Assembly (NCBI RefSeq): GCF_030812595.1
Contig: NZ_JAUSSZ010000002.1
Coordinates: 310,001-374,000, forward strand
DNA: 64,000 bases
Direction of reading: 5' to 3'
Source of the DNA: Arthrobacter bambusae
GTDB lineage: Bacteria; Actinomycetota; Actinomycetes; Actinomycetales; Micrococcaceae
Shown here: piece after piece, positions 1-8,823 of the stretch
How the letters are laid out: each line of letters starts with the position of its first letter
How positions within the stretch are numbered: the first letter of the stretch is position 1
Notes under the pieces: model-generated
What the model was told of the DNA's origin: nothing
The model's database searches: none
Seen by the model: only the letters and a program-made list of their open reading frames with translations
Program-made: the position numbers and the translations under genes

Positions 1-3000
1 GGACACGATCACCACGGGCGCTTCCTGGCCCTGGAACTTGTCCACCGTGCCCACCCGCACGCCGCGAAGCCCAGCCGCCCTCAGTTCGTGCTGGATGAGC
101 TGTACCTGGGCGTTATAGGCAGCCACCACGAGGATGTCCTTTTCACGCAGCGGCCGTTCTTCCGCTGATTCCCCCGGGTCCAGCCACGCCAGGCCAAGGT
201 GCGCCCTCACTTGGCGGACTACCTCCACCGCTTCTTCCGGAGACTGCGTGGAATTGCCGCTGTGCGGGACCAAGACGCACTCGATCCCGGCCGGAACTCC
301 GGAGAGGCGCCGCATGGAGGCGGCCGGTGCTGAACGCAGCCGACCATCGTAGGACAGTTCCGATACCGCAGCGCACAAATCCGGGTGCATGCGCCACGAG
401 GTTGCCAGGAAGTAGCCGAGCTTCGCGGGCAGCGTGTGCAGGCCGTGGGCAAGCCAGCCGAGGGCAGACTCATCCACCGGTTCGGGGTGCTTGCCCTGGG
501 TGACTTGGGGAAGTTGCTGTGGGTCGCCGAGGAGCAGTAGTCGCTTGGTTGCCCGGCTTACGGCGAGGGTGTTGGCGAGCGAGAACTGGCCGGCTTCGTC
601 GATCACCAGCAAGTCCAAGGATCCCGGAGGAACCGCTCGGCCTGTCATGGTCCACGCGGTGCCCCCGATCAGGCAACCTCCCGGGGATCCAAGCAGTCGC
701 GCAATGTCGTCCTTGGCCTGCTGGCTCCACGGAACGGGGTCATCATGCTTCATTTCCTTGGCGATGAGCGCAGGGTCCACCTCGGCCTTCACCGCGGCAT
801 GGAGCATGTTCTCGACGACGGCATGGGACTGTGCAACAACCCCTACCTTCCAGCCGGCACGCACCAGCCGCGCCACAACGTGCGAGCCAACGTAAGTCTT
901 GCCTGTACCGGGTGGGCCCTGCACGGCGAGGTAGGACTGGTCCAGATCGGATACGGCGGCGGTGATCGCGTCCACATATGCATCATCACCGGAGCCGACG
1001 GCGGGCAGTTCCGGAAGCGTGGCCAGCCTCGGGGGGACCCGGCGCAACAGGTCCAACGCCGGATCCTTCAGCCACGACGGCAGATTGGAATGAACCTTGG
1101 CGGCCAGTTCGCTCAAGGCCTTCCTCTGCCCGTCGGTGTTGACCGGAGCATCCGGCGTCAAGGCCATGGGAAGCTGCCAGTATTCGCCGGCATTCTTGGG
1201 CAGTCGCTCCGAAATGGTGACAACGTCCGAGACGACGTCCCCGGGCCCCGAAAGCGTGCTGCCGTCATCAAGGTCGTCAGGACCAACAGCCTCGATCACT
1301 TCCGTGCCGGACATTCCCGATCTGCCGAGGGCGCTTTCGTTCTTGCCGAGGAAGGCATCGGGGAGGGGTGGCTCATACATCCGGAAGTACTTCTTGCCGG
1401 GCGCGAAACCGGATCCGTCGGCAGCGTGGCCGGACAGCCGGACTTTCCGCGCCGGGTTGCTGCGGGGAGTCGGCTTGGCCCAGTCCTCCACAACTTCCCC
1501 GCCCTCCACGATGAAACAGTCCCGGGTGTCTTCCCATTCGGAGACCGGCCGGTCCAGACGGTCGAAGTGCCCCCACCAGAATTGCTTGTCCTCACGCCGG
1601 TGAAAGCCCACCGCGGCAGCCACCAAGGCCACCGCCCGGTGGTCGTTTGATCGAAGTGAATCGTCCGGCAATTCCGCAAGGTAGTCGAGGAGGGCTGTTT
1701 CTTCGGGCGCGGCCTGGTATTTGTCCGGCTCTGTTTCCGCGGGTAGCTCGGGGCCCGAAGCAAGTGGAAGACCGGGGTCGATGGAGCGTTCCGCGGCCAG
1801 GCCCAGCAGCCAATTGCGCAGTTCCAGCGTGGAGAGGCAGTCGTACTCGTTGTAGTCCGAAACGCCGGCCAAGATTGTTGCCGCTTCATCTTCGCGGTTC
1901 GCGTCCCGGGCCATGCAGTAGTTGGCGTAGGCAACCACGGAGGCTCCGGCGTCGGTCACGTCGCCCGAACGCAAATGCTCGCCCATATACAGCGGCTCAA
2001 GTTTCTTGATGCTGTACGAATCTTCGGAGATGCGGATGCTGTGCCGCACGGTGTCGTAGAGGTCCACGAGCACGCCTTCGCGGAGGAGGTTGTCCACGGC
2101 TGCTTCGCCCACGGTGTGGATGACAGACAAATTGCGCAGCGCGGTTTTCTCGTAGGCGGCGTAGTGGTAGATCCGCATGTCCGGATACTTCATGCGGCGT
2201 TCTTCCACGTACTCGAGGAAGTCGATGAACGCCTGCCGCTCCTCAGCCCGGGAGTGCGCCCAGAAGGGTTTGAACACGGGCTTCCCACCCGGCTCCGTGG
2301 GGTTCTCGACCACGCCGAACAAGTACTCCAATCCCCAGCGGCCGGTTAGCGGGTCTTGCCAGAGCGGGTCCCCTTCGAAGTCGAAGAAGATGTCTCCCGC
2401 ATCGGGCCGGGGGAGCCGTGCCAAGGAGTTGGACTCCAGAACGGAGTAGCTGATGCTCTTGGCTTGGCCGGATTTGTCCGTGTAGTTGACGGTGCCGTCG
2501 GGCGTGGCTGTTCCGGTCTGCAGTCGGGCTTGTTCCTGCAGCCGCCGGGTGGCGGAATCGGCGGCGTCGGGCATCTCAGCGAGAGCGTCTACGGTGAAGA
2601 TGCCGTTTTCCATGAGCTTCTTGCGCCGGGTCATCCTCATCCCTGCCACCATCAGGAGATCCCGGTGGAGGCGCACTTGCTCTTTGCAGTAGTCGCACCG
2701 ACCGCAAGCGGTGACTCCGGGCGTGCCCCACTGGACAGGCTCCAAGCGCGATCGGTGCGCGTCCGTCAACGCGAGGAAGCGGTCCCGGCGTTCACGGAAC
2801 ACCGGGAGGACATCGGCGAGCCGGTGGTTGCTGTGCACATAGTCGAAGCCGCCAGCGTCCCGCTGAATGGTAGCCCCGAGGACAAGCGTCAGCTCCGCGG
2901 CAGGAGTGATTCCCGCCTTGAGAAGCTGGTCGCCGTATGCAGCCAGTTGCAGCAGGGCCGTGACCTTGGCATGGCGGGCGAGCTTGGTGTCGTAAACCGC

Positions 3001-3432
3001 GTAGCTGCCGTCCGGTTGCTTGACGAGGAAATCGGACCGTCCGTGAAACTGACCGTCGAAGAACGCTGCCTGGAACACCACATCCGCGCCCGATCGCAGC
3101 GCCTCGATCGATTCCGCATGCTTGGCTTGGAGGGTGGTGCGGTCCATCGCTTCGGCGGGAACGACGTCGAACACGCCCTTACGTGCCAACGGATCCCAGG
3201 TGCCGAACTCGGCCACGAAACGGTCCAGCACCCTGTGCTCGTGAACGTCGCCCAGGGCGGCGGTGCGTACCAGCATTTCGTCGACGGCGAAGGCCGGCTT
3301 CGGCGAACGGCCCAGCTTCTCGTCCAACTTGCGCAGCAACTGATACTCGCAGGTGGAGGCCGTCACGAGGTCGCTGGCAGAAAACACCAAATCCTGCGCT
3401 TGCCCTGCAACTACTGAATCGAGAAAAAACAC
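1..3432 (-). CDS. TM0106-family RecB-like nuclease / superfamily 1 helicase, truncated at window edge
   Basis: Reading starts at GTG 3430-3432, preceded by an AGGGG ribosome site, and stays open to base 1, so the C-terminus lies outside the window. The first ~300 residues look like the RecB-type nuclease of this family: a GRSDFLVK...YDTKLARHAK segment carries the D...K catalytic pattern, and a CGRCDYC cysteine motif near residue 245 suggests an iron-sulfur site. An RNase H-like segment (FDFEGDPLW) follows near residue 350. A Walker A motif GPPGTGKT sits at about residues 839-846, and the last visible residues, GQEAPVVIVS, are a typical helicase motif V/VI region. The likely role is DNA processing or repair as a fused nuclease-helicase. 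The 1144 codons seen fit the usual length of roughly 1150-1200 residues. Confidence 0.9.
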   Translation of the reverse strand, partial: MFFLDSVVAGQAQDLVFSASDLVTASTCEYQLLRKLDEKLGRSPKPAFAVDEMLVRTAALGDVHEHRVLDRFVAEFGTWDPLARKGVFDVVPAEAMDRTTLQAKHAESIEALRSGADVVFQAAFFDGQFHGRSDFLVKQPDGSYAVYDTKLARHAKVTALLQLAAYGDQLLKAGITPAAELTLVLGATIQRDAGGFDYVHSNHRLADVLPVFRERRDRFLALTDAHRSRLEPVQWGTPGVTACGRCDYCKEQVRLHRDLLMVAGMRMTRRKKLMENGIFTVDALAEMPDAADSATRRLQEQARLQTGTATPDGTVNYTDKSGQAKSISYSVLESNSLARLPRPDAGDIFFDFEGDPLWQDPLTGRWGLEYLFGVVENPTEPGGKPVFKPFWAHSRAEERQAFIDFLEYVEERRMKYPDMRIYHYAAYEKTALRNLSVIHTVGEAAVDNLLREGVLVDLYDTVRHSIRISEDSYSIKKLEPLYMGEHLRSGDVTDAGASVVAYANYCMARDANREDEAATILAGVSDYNEYDCLSTLELRNWLLGLAAERSIDPGLPLASGPELPAETEPDKYQAAPEETALLDYLAELPDDSLRSNDHRAVALVAAAVGFHRREDKQFWWGHFDRLDRPVSEWEDTRDCFIVEGGEVVEDWAKPTPRSNPARKVRLSGHAADGSGFAPGKKYFRMYEPPLPDAFLGKNESALGRSGMSGTEVIEAVGPDDLDDGSTLSGPGDVVSDVVTISERLPKNAGEYWQLPMALTPDAPVNTDGQRKALSELAAKVHSNLPSWLKDPALDLLRRVPPRLATLPELPAVGSGDDAYVDAITAAVSDLDQSYLAVQGPPGTGKTYVGSHVVARLVRAGWKVGVVAQSHAVVENMLHAAVKAEVDPALIAKEMKHDDPVPWSQQAKDDIARLLGSPGGCLIGGTAWTMTGRAVPPGSLDLLVIDEAGQFSLANTLAVSRATKRLLLLGDPQQLPQVTQGKHPEPVDESALGWLAHGLHTLPAKLGYFLATSWRMHPDLCAAVSELSYDGRLRSAPAASMRRLSGVPAGIECVLVPHSGNSTQSPEEAVEVVRQVRAHLGLAWLDPGESAEERPLREKDILVVAAYNAQVQLIQHELRAAGLRGVRVGTVDKFQGQEAPVVIVS

Positions 3433-3566
3433 CGTTCCCCTAGACTTTTGAGGCCCCCAGACCGTTGAGCTGATGAAGCCAAGCTATCAGTGCGGTCCGA
3501 CAGTAAGGCAGCCCCGGCGTGAGTGCCAGTAAGGCAGCCCGGATGGGTTGGGTCAGCGCAACGGGA

Positions 3567-4652
3567 TCAGCCGCCGAAACGGATGGTGATCAGCAGGACA
3601 ACCAGGGCGACGATGCCGGCCAGGAGCATCGTTGCCCGGGGATTGCCGAAGTTGAGGGTCCACCCCAGGCCGAAGCGCCGCGGAACCATCAGTGCGCGGT
3701 CCTCGCGGTTGACGTAGAACAAGCCACTGCGCCAGTACTTGTCGTCCTCCCGGTGGGCCAGGCCGGTGTCGTCCTCGCCCTCGTCCCGCGCGCGGTTGTT
3801 CCGGGCGAAGACTACGACGGCCACTGCGACGGAGGCCAGGATCGGGAGCACGACCGCCAGCGACGCCCATGGCGTGACCGTGCCGGTCCACATCAGCAAC
3901 GATGATCCCAGCATCGCCAGGTTGATCATCGCGAGCAATCCGAGGAGTGCCTTGGCACCCAATAACATGTAACGGCGGTGCCAGTGCGCGGAGCCTGCCG
4001 GGTGCGCAGGGTCGATGTCGGGCCGGCTGCCGAAGATGATGGCCGCCGCGATTCCCACGAGTACGGCCGAAACGCCGATCTGCACGAACACCAGCGAGAA
4101 GGCGGTGGCGACTGATTTGGCGGCCAGCCGGTCCGGTATGCCGTTAGCGCCGCGGTGCACCGCGAGCACGTCAGGCATCGACGGGTAGGCGATCATGCCG
4201 ATCACCGCGGTGGCGATAATGATGATCAACCCAGGCGCCAGCCAGAGCCAGGGGAATCGCGGGGGATTGGTCCGCAGTCCGGTATCCACCGCGATGCCTT
4301 GGCGTACTCCCTCATACCAAGCTCCGGCGGCCTTGGCGGCCCGGATCTCGTGGTTGGCCAGGAAGAAGCATCCGTACCAGAAGCCGACGAGCACCAGCAC
4401 CGACAGCGGCAGGAGCAACGTTTCGCCAGTCATTGCGTAAATGGCAAGGCAGACGCCGGTGGTGACGATCCCGCTCAGGAGAACCCGCCAACGGTAGATG
4501 CGGGTCTGCCTCACCACGGCAGGGTCCTCGGCACGCTGGGCCGGCACACGGACCCCGAAGGGAACCGTCGGACTGTTGATCGAGGGCAGGGCCAGGGCGA
4601 TGGCAAGCACAAGTGCTGCCAACGCGAAGCTCAGGACGATGGCGATGGTCAT
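3567..4652 (-). CDS. DUF1648/DUF5808 multi-pass membrane protein
   Basis: A 361-residue integral membrane protein with about seven or eight hydrophobic segments. The middle part (YPSMPDVLAVHRGANGIPDR) matches the DUF1648 pattern, in which short periplasm-facing P...H..GNG.PD motifs are typical, and the C-terminal WRSGLFYVNREDRALMVPRRFGLGWTLNFGNP is the DUF5808 signature. The ATG overlaps the stop of the upstream GntR gene in an ATGA arrangement, so the two are co-transcribed and probably translationally coupled. Relatives are often regulated by, and encoded with, YtrA-type GntR repressors and are linked to cell-envelope stress or bacteriocin immunity. That role is inferred from family context only. 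Confidence 0.85.
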   Translation of the reverse strand: MTIAIVLSFALAALVLAIALALPSINSPTVPFGVRVPAQRAEDPAVVRQTRIYRWRVLLSGIVTTGVCLAIYAMTGETLLLPLSVLVLVGFWYGCFFLANHEIRAAKAAGAWYEGVRQGIAVDTGLRTNPPRFPWLWLAPGLIIIIATAVIGMIAYPSMPDVLAVHRGANGIPDRLAAKSVATAFSLVFVQIGVSAVLVGIAAAIIFGSRPDIDPAHPAGSAHWHRRYMLLGAKALLGLLAMINLAMLGSSLLMWTGTVTPWASLAVVLPILASVAVAVVVFARNNRARDEGEDDTGLAHREDDKYWRSGLFYVNREDRALMVPRRFGLGWTLNFGNPRATMLLAGIVALVVLLITIRFGG

Positions 4653-5041
4653 GGTGTTTCCTTTGGCCGGGTGGTTCCAAATGACTCGAGTATCGACTGA
4701 CAGTTCTTGAGGACTTCGTCGGCCGCTTGTCCCTTGGCGAGGGCCTCAGCCAGCAGGGTCCGTGCCCTCGCCGCCCACTCGGCGCTGAACGGCGGGTCCG
4801 CGACCGTCGCGGTCACCACCGCCCCGGTCTTGCGGTTGAGCTGGATCAGGCCCTGTTGGCGCAATAAGTCATAGGCTTTGTTGACGGTGTGGAAATTGAT
4901 CCCGAAGTCAGCGGCGAGCGTCCTGGTGGACGGCAACGAGCTGCCTTCAGCCAGCACGCCGTCGGCGATCGCCTCCACGATCTGGTCCCGGATCTGCTGG
5001 TAGATCGGCACCTCGCTGGCCAGGTCCACGTTGAGGATCAT
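4649..5041 (-). CDS. GntR-family regulator, YtrA type
   Basis: A 130-residue regulator. Residues 1-70 form a GntR winged helix (VPIYQQIRDQIVEAIADGVLAEGSSLPSTRTLAADFGINFHTVNKAYDLLRQQGL), followed by only a short helical tail, which is the YtrA layout without a ligand domain. The start at 5041 has a GGAGGTGG ribosome site six bases upstream. A much longer open frame extends beyond it to 6163, but that extension is antisense to the deaminase and CBS genes and was discarded. The gene is first in an operon with the DUF1648 membrane protein and probably represses its own promoter. Confidence 0.92.
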   Translation of the reverse strand: MILNVDLASEVPIYQQIRDQIVEAIADGVLAEGSSLPSTRTLAADFGINFHTVNKAYDLLRQQGLIQLNRKTGAVVTATVADPPFSAEWAARARTLLAEALAKGQAADEVLKNCQSILESFGTTRPKETP

Positions 5042-5059
5042 CGCTCCACCTCCGTCTTT

Positions 5060-5074
5060 ATTATATAAGTTATA
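5060..5074 (-). promoter_or_regulatory. Putative GntR promoter and operator
   Basis: On the minus strand a TATAAT -10 box lies at 5060-5065, about 20 bases before the GntR start. It overlaps the odd-length palindrome TATAAGTTATA (5064-5074). An AT-rich palindrome over the -10 box of a gene for a YtrA-type repressor suggests autoregulation. No -35 box is convincing. Confidence 0.45.
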
Positions 5075-5119
5075 GAACAAGTAGCGGTAGATCATCGTCT
5101 CCCGGAAAGCAGGCTTCGA

Positions 5120-5578
5120 ATGACCCAGTCTGACGCCCAACCTTCCCAAGATCCGGCCTTCGAGGCCGCGTACCAGGCAGCCCGGGAGGGCCTTCGCGAA
5201 GGCGGCATTCCCATCGGGGCTGCGCTCGCCCGTGGAGGGATGGTGATCGCGAGCGGGCACAACGAACGGGTCCAGAACGGGGATCCCATCGCGCACGGGG
5301 AAATGTCTGCCCTCCGCGCAGCCGGCCGGCAAAAGAGCTACCGGGACACCACCCTCTATACGACCCTCGCGCCGTGTGCCATGTGCGCGGGCACCATCAT
5401 CCAGTTCAAGATCCCGCGTGTGGTGGTGGGGGAGGCGCGCACGTTCGGGGGCGAGTTCGAGCTGCTGCGGTCCCGGGGAGTGGAGGTGGTGGTCCTCGAT
5501 GACCAGCGGTGCGTGGACATGATGCGCACGTTCCAGGAAGAGAATCCGGAACTGTGGGCCGAGGATATCGCCGAGTAA
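5120..5578 (+). CDS. Cytosine deaminase, yeast Fcy1-like zinc enzyme
   Basis: A 152-residue deaminase of the CDA fold. The zinc and proton-shuttle motif HGE is at residues 59-61, and the PCAMC zinc motif is at 85-89. The C-terminal part (IPRVVVGEARTFGGEFELLRSRGVEVVVLDDQRCVDMMRTF...W.EDI.E) follows yeast cytosine deaminase closely, including the VVGE and DD.RC segments, rather than TadA. It should convert cytosine to uracil for pyrimidine salvage. It is divergent from the GntR operon, with about 80 bp between starts. A related guanine or tRNA-adenosine specificity cannot be excluded from sequence alone. Confidence 0.8.
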   Translation: MTQSDAQPSQDPAFEAAYQAAREGLREGGIPIGAALARGGMVIASGHNERVQNGDPIAHGEMSALRAAGRQKSYRDTTLYTTLAPCAMCAGTIIQFKIPRVVVGEARTFGGEFELLRSRGVEVVVLDDQRCVDMMRTFQEENPELWAEDIAE

Positions 5579-5710
5579 TCCGGGGGGATTAACGGGGTCA
5601 TCCAGTGGAACAAACAGCATCTGGCCACGGCTGATCTCCAAGCGTAGGCTGACAGCATCGGCGTCGGTGCCGGGGGTCCGCGTCGATACCAAATCGATCA
5701 AGGAGGACTC

Positions 5711-6148
5711 ATGAGTGTTGTGCGCGAATTCATGACCACCAATGCCCAGTGCGTCAAGGAAGACCAGTCGCTGCGTGACGCAGCGGTCCTGATGCGCGAT
5801 CTGGACGTCGGTTCCCTGCCGATCTGCGGCAACGATGGAAAACTCAAAGGATTCATCACTGACCGCGACATCGTGGTCAGGTGCGTTGCCGAGGGATCGG
5901 ATGCTGACCGGCTGACCGCGGCAGATCTCGCCCAGGGCACGCCGATCTGGATCGAAGCCGATGCCAGCATCGACGCAGCCATTGACCTGATGGAAAAGCA
6001 CCAGGTCCGGCGCCTTCCCGTGATCACCGACCATAAGTTGGTGGGCATTATCAGCCAGGGCGACATCGCCCGGAACTACACCGAGGAGCGCGTAGGCGAA
6101 CTGGTGGAGCACATCTCCGCCAAGACTCCCATGGCGCAACTGGGCTAA
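5711..6148 (+). CDS. CBS-domain protein
   Basis: A 145-residue protein made of two CBS motifs in tandem: MTTNAQCVKEDQSLRDAAVLMRDLDVGSLPI...ITDRDIVVR, then IDAAIDLMEKHQVRRLPVITDHKLVGIISQGDIAR. Such stand-alone pairs bind adenine nucleotides and sense energy state. The length and layout resemble mycobacterial Hrp1. The ribosome site AAGGAGGACTC directly precedes the ATG and is unusually strong, so the protein may be abundant. No partner enzyme is adjacent. Confidence 0.88.
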   Translation: MSVVREFMTTNAQCVKEDQSLRDAAVLMRDLDVGSLPICGNDGKLKGFITDRDIVVRCVAEGSDADRLTAADLAQGTPIWIEADASIDAAIDLMEKHQVRRLPVITDHKLVGIISQGDIARNYTEERVGELVEHISAKTPMAQLG

Positions 6149-6272
6149 CCGCAGTTTTCGCATCCATCAAGCGTCACGGCCCACCGGCCGTGGCGCTTCC
6201 GCATGTGGGCCCCGGACTTCAGCGCTGGACGCCCCCTTTAGTGAGCGCAATTCCGTAAGGCAAAATGTCAGG

Positions 6273-8705
6273 GTGAGTTATCTTTCCCAAACCCAGTCAG
6301 CAGATGCCGCCATCCACGCCCTGATCGCCGAAGAACTCGGTGTGAAGGCCTGGCAGGTCAAGGCAGCGGTTGAACTGCTCGACGCCGGATCCACCGTCCC
6401 GTTTATCGCCCGGTACCGCAAGGAAGCCACCGGTACGCTCGATGACACCCAGCTGCGCGAGCTCGAGGAACGGCTCCGGTACCTGCGGGACCTCGAGGAC
6501 CGCCGTCGAACGGTCCTTGAAGCGATTGCCGCCCAAGGGAAGCTGACTCCGGAACTGGAGGCCGCCGTCGTCGGCGCGGATACCAAGTCCCGCCTGGAAG
6601 ACATCTACTTGCCCTTCAAGTCGAAGCGGCGCACCAAGGCGCAGATCGCCCGCGAAGCCGGCCTCGAGCCGCTCGCCGACGCGCTTCTTGCCAACCCGCA
6701 GCTCGAGCCGGAACGTGAGGCCGCCAAGTACCTGAACGCCGAACACTCCATCGATGACGCCTCCGCGGCGCTCGCGGGAGCGCGCTCGATCCTCGTGGAA
6801 CGGGTATCCCAGGACCCCGACCTCGCCGAGGAGCTGCGCGAGCGGTTGTGGACCCAGGGCCGCATGGTTTCGAGGGTGCGGAAGGGCCAGGAAACCGAGG
6901 GGCAGAAGTTCAAGGACTACTTCGAGTTCACCCAAGTGCCGTCCGGGATGCCCGGCCACCGGGTGCTCGCGCTCTTGCGCGGCGAGAACGACGGAGTCCT
7001 CGAGCTCGATCTCGCCGAAGCGGAACCAGCCGACGACGACGCCCTGGCCGCCGCGCGCGGCCGGTACGAGAACGCCGTGGCCAAGTGCCTTGGGGTCGCC
7101 GAGCGCGGCCGGCCCGCCGATTCGTGGCTTGTCCAGACCGCGCAGATCGCCTGGCGCTCTCGCATCCTGGACCGGCTGAGCAACGACCTGCGCAGCCGCA
7201 TGTTCGCGCAGGCCGAGGATGAAGCCGTCCGGGTTTTCGCCGCCAACCTGCGCGATGTGCTTCTTGCGGCTCCAGCCGGAAACCGCGCAACGCTGGGCTT
7301 GGACCCGGGGCTCCGCACGGGCGTGAAGGTGGCCGTCGTTGATGGCACCGGCAAGGTCGTGGCCACCGATACGGTGTACCCGCACGCCCCTGCCAAGAAG
7401 TGGGACGAGGCACTGGTGACGCTGGAGCGCTTGGCGCGGCAGCACGGCGTCGAGCTCGTGGCGATCGGCAACGGCACGGCGTCCCGCGAAACAGACAAGC
7501 TCGCCGTCCAGCTCATCAAGAATGTGGCCGCGTCCGGTGGCCCCACGTTGCAGAAGCTCGTGGTTTCCGAGGCCGGGGCATCCGTTTACTCGGCGTCCGC
7601 GCTCGCCGCCGCGGAACTGCCCGGCATGGACGTGTCCCTCCGCGGTGCCGTGTCCATCGCGCGGCGTTTGCAGGATCCGCTGGCCGAATTGGTGAAGATC
7701 GAACCAAAGTCGATCGGCGTCGGGCAGTACCAACACGATGTCACGGCTGCGAAGCTGGACCGTTCGCTGGACGCCGTCGTCGAAGACTGCGTGAATGCGG
7801 TGGGTGTGGACGTGAACACGGCGTCGCCCGCCCTGCTGGCACGGGTGGCCGGCGTGGGGCCGCTCTTGAGCGAAAACATTGTGGCGTACCGCAATGAGAA
7901 CGGCCCGTTTGCCAAGCGTACCGACCTCAAGAAAGTGCCTCGGCTGGGTGCCAAGGCGTTTGAGCAGTGCGCGGGCTTCCTGCGGATTACCGGGGGAGCG
8001 GAGCCGCTCGATGCCTCGAGCGTCCACCCGGAAGCGTATTCGGTGGCGAGGAAGATCGTGGCTGCCGCCCGTGGAGTTGCCGTGTCCTCGCTGGATCCCC
8101 AGGCGTTCGTGGATGGGACGTTCGGCCTGCCCACGGTGCGAGACATCATGTCGGAGCTCGAAAAGCCGGGCCGCGACCCCCGTCCGGCATTTGCCGCGGC
8201 GACGTTCTCCGAAGGCATCGAGAAAATTTCCGATCTCAAGCCCGGCATGATTCTGGAAGGCACGGTCACCAATGTGGCGGCGTTCGGGGCTTTCGTGGAT
8301 GTCGGGGTGCACCAGGACGGCCTGGTCCACGTGTCCGCGCTGGCCAACAAGTTCGTGTCCGATCCCCGCGAGATCGTGAAATCCGGACAGGTGGTGCGTG
8401 TGAAGGTCCTGGAAGCGGATCCGGAACGTAAGCGGATTTCGCTCACCCTGAGGCTCGACGACGAACCCGGCACCGCGGGCGGCTCCGGGTCGGGAGGCAA
8501 TAGGCGTGACCGCGGCCCGCGCGGCAGTGAGCGGGAGCGAGGCGAGCGTGGGAGCGGCGGCGCGCGCGGTGATCGCGGCAGCCAGGGGCGTCCGGCGTCG
8601 GGCTCACGGAACGGCGGGGCTCAGCAGAGAACGCAGGCGGCTCCCAACCCGCCGGTGAATACCGCCATGGCGGAAGCGCTCCGGAGGGCCGGCTTGGGGA
8701 AGTAG
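6273..8705 (+). CDS. tex: Tex family RNA-binding transcription accessory protein
   Basis: An 810-residue protein with the full Tex order. An N-terminal helical part is followed by a YqgF/RNase H-like domain (TLGLDPGLRTGVKVAVVD, about residues 345-360). Next comes a helix-hairpin-helix pair (NTASPALLARVAGVGPLLSENIVAYR and FAKRTDLKKVPRLGAKAFEQCAGFLRI), and then an S1 domain near residues 655-725 (GMILEGTVTNVAAFGAFVDVGVHQDGLVHVS). The last ~80 residues are a disordered, Gly/Arg/Asp-rich tail, typical of actinobacterial versions. The start is GTG, 12 bases after a TAAGG element. Tex proteins bind nucleic acid and affect transcription and stress survival. Confidence 0.95.
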   Translation: MSYLSQTQSADAAIHALIAEELGVKAWQVKAAVELLDAGSTVPFIARYRKEATGTLDDTQLRELEERLRYLRDLEDRRRTVLEAIAAQGKLTPELEAAVVGADTKSRLEDIYLPFKSKRRTKAQIAREAGLEPLADALLANPQLEPEREAAKYLNAEHSIDDASAALAGARSILVERVSQDPDLAEELRERLWTQGRMVSRVRKGQETEGQKFKDYFEFTQVPSGMPGHRVLALLRGENDGVLELDLAEAEPADDDALAAARGRYENAVAKCLGVAERGRPADSWLVQTAQIAWRSRILDRLSNDLRSRMFAQAEDEAVRVFAANLRDVLLAAPAGNRATLGLDPGLRTGVKVAVVDGTGKVVATDTVYPHAPAKKWDEALVTLERLARQHGVELVAIGNGTASRETDKLAVQLIKNVAASGGPTLQKLVVSEAGASVYSASALAAAELPGMDVSLRGAVSIARRLQDPLAELVKIEPKSIGVGQYQHDVTAAKLDRSLDAVVEDCVNAVGVDVNTASPALLARVAGVGPLLSENIVAYRNENGPFAKRTDLKKVPRLGAKAFEQCAGFLRITGGAEPLDASSVHPEAYSVARKIVAAARGVAVSSLDPQAFVDGTFGLPTVRDIMSELEKPGRDPRPAFAAATFSEGIEKISDLKPGMILEGTVTNVAAFGAFVDVGVHQDGLVHVSALANKFVSDPREIVKSGQVVRVKVLEADPERKRISLTLRLDDEPGTAGGSGSGGNRRDRGPRGSERERGERGSGGARGDRGSQGRPASGSRNGGAQQRTQAAPNPPVNTAMAEALRRAGLGK

Positions 8706-8709
8706 GAGA

Positions 8710-8724
8710 GTAGGATCCTCCTAC
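8710..8724. terminator. Small inverted repeat after tex
   Basis: GTAGGA-TCC-TCCTAC forms a perfect six-pair hairpin starting five bases after the tex stop codon. There is no following T run, so intrinsic termination would be weak. Confidence 0.3.
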
Positions 8725-8823
8725 GGCATTCTTCGGCTGCGAAGATGTGCCGTGGCGCACGGACGCGAGGTGGCAAGTCAGGGAAGATAAGTAGTCTTAG
8801 TTTCTTGCTTGGGGGATCTCCGA

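Noticed and set aside
745..1650. Long plus-strand open frame of ~300 codons
   Set aside because: It is antisense to the TM0106-type gene, whose minus-strand translation shows Walker A and helicase motifs; the plus-strand product has no domain-like sequence.
2356..3417. Plus-strand open frame of 353 codons
   Set aside because: Shadow of the nuclease domain on the minus strand, where CGRCDYC and YDTKLARHAK motifs are readable.
5042..6163. N-terminal extension of the GntR frame to 504 codons
   Set aside because: Antisense to the cytosine deaminase and CBS genes; the ribosome site and family start place the GntR start at 5041.
6297..8330. 677-codon minus-strand frame
   Set aside because: Mirror of tex, which has complete family motifs and a ribosome site; high-GC codon bias creates such long shadows.
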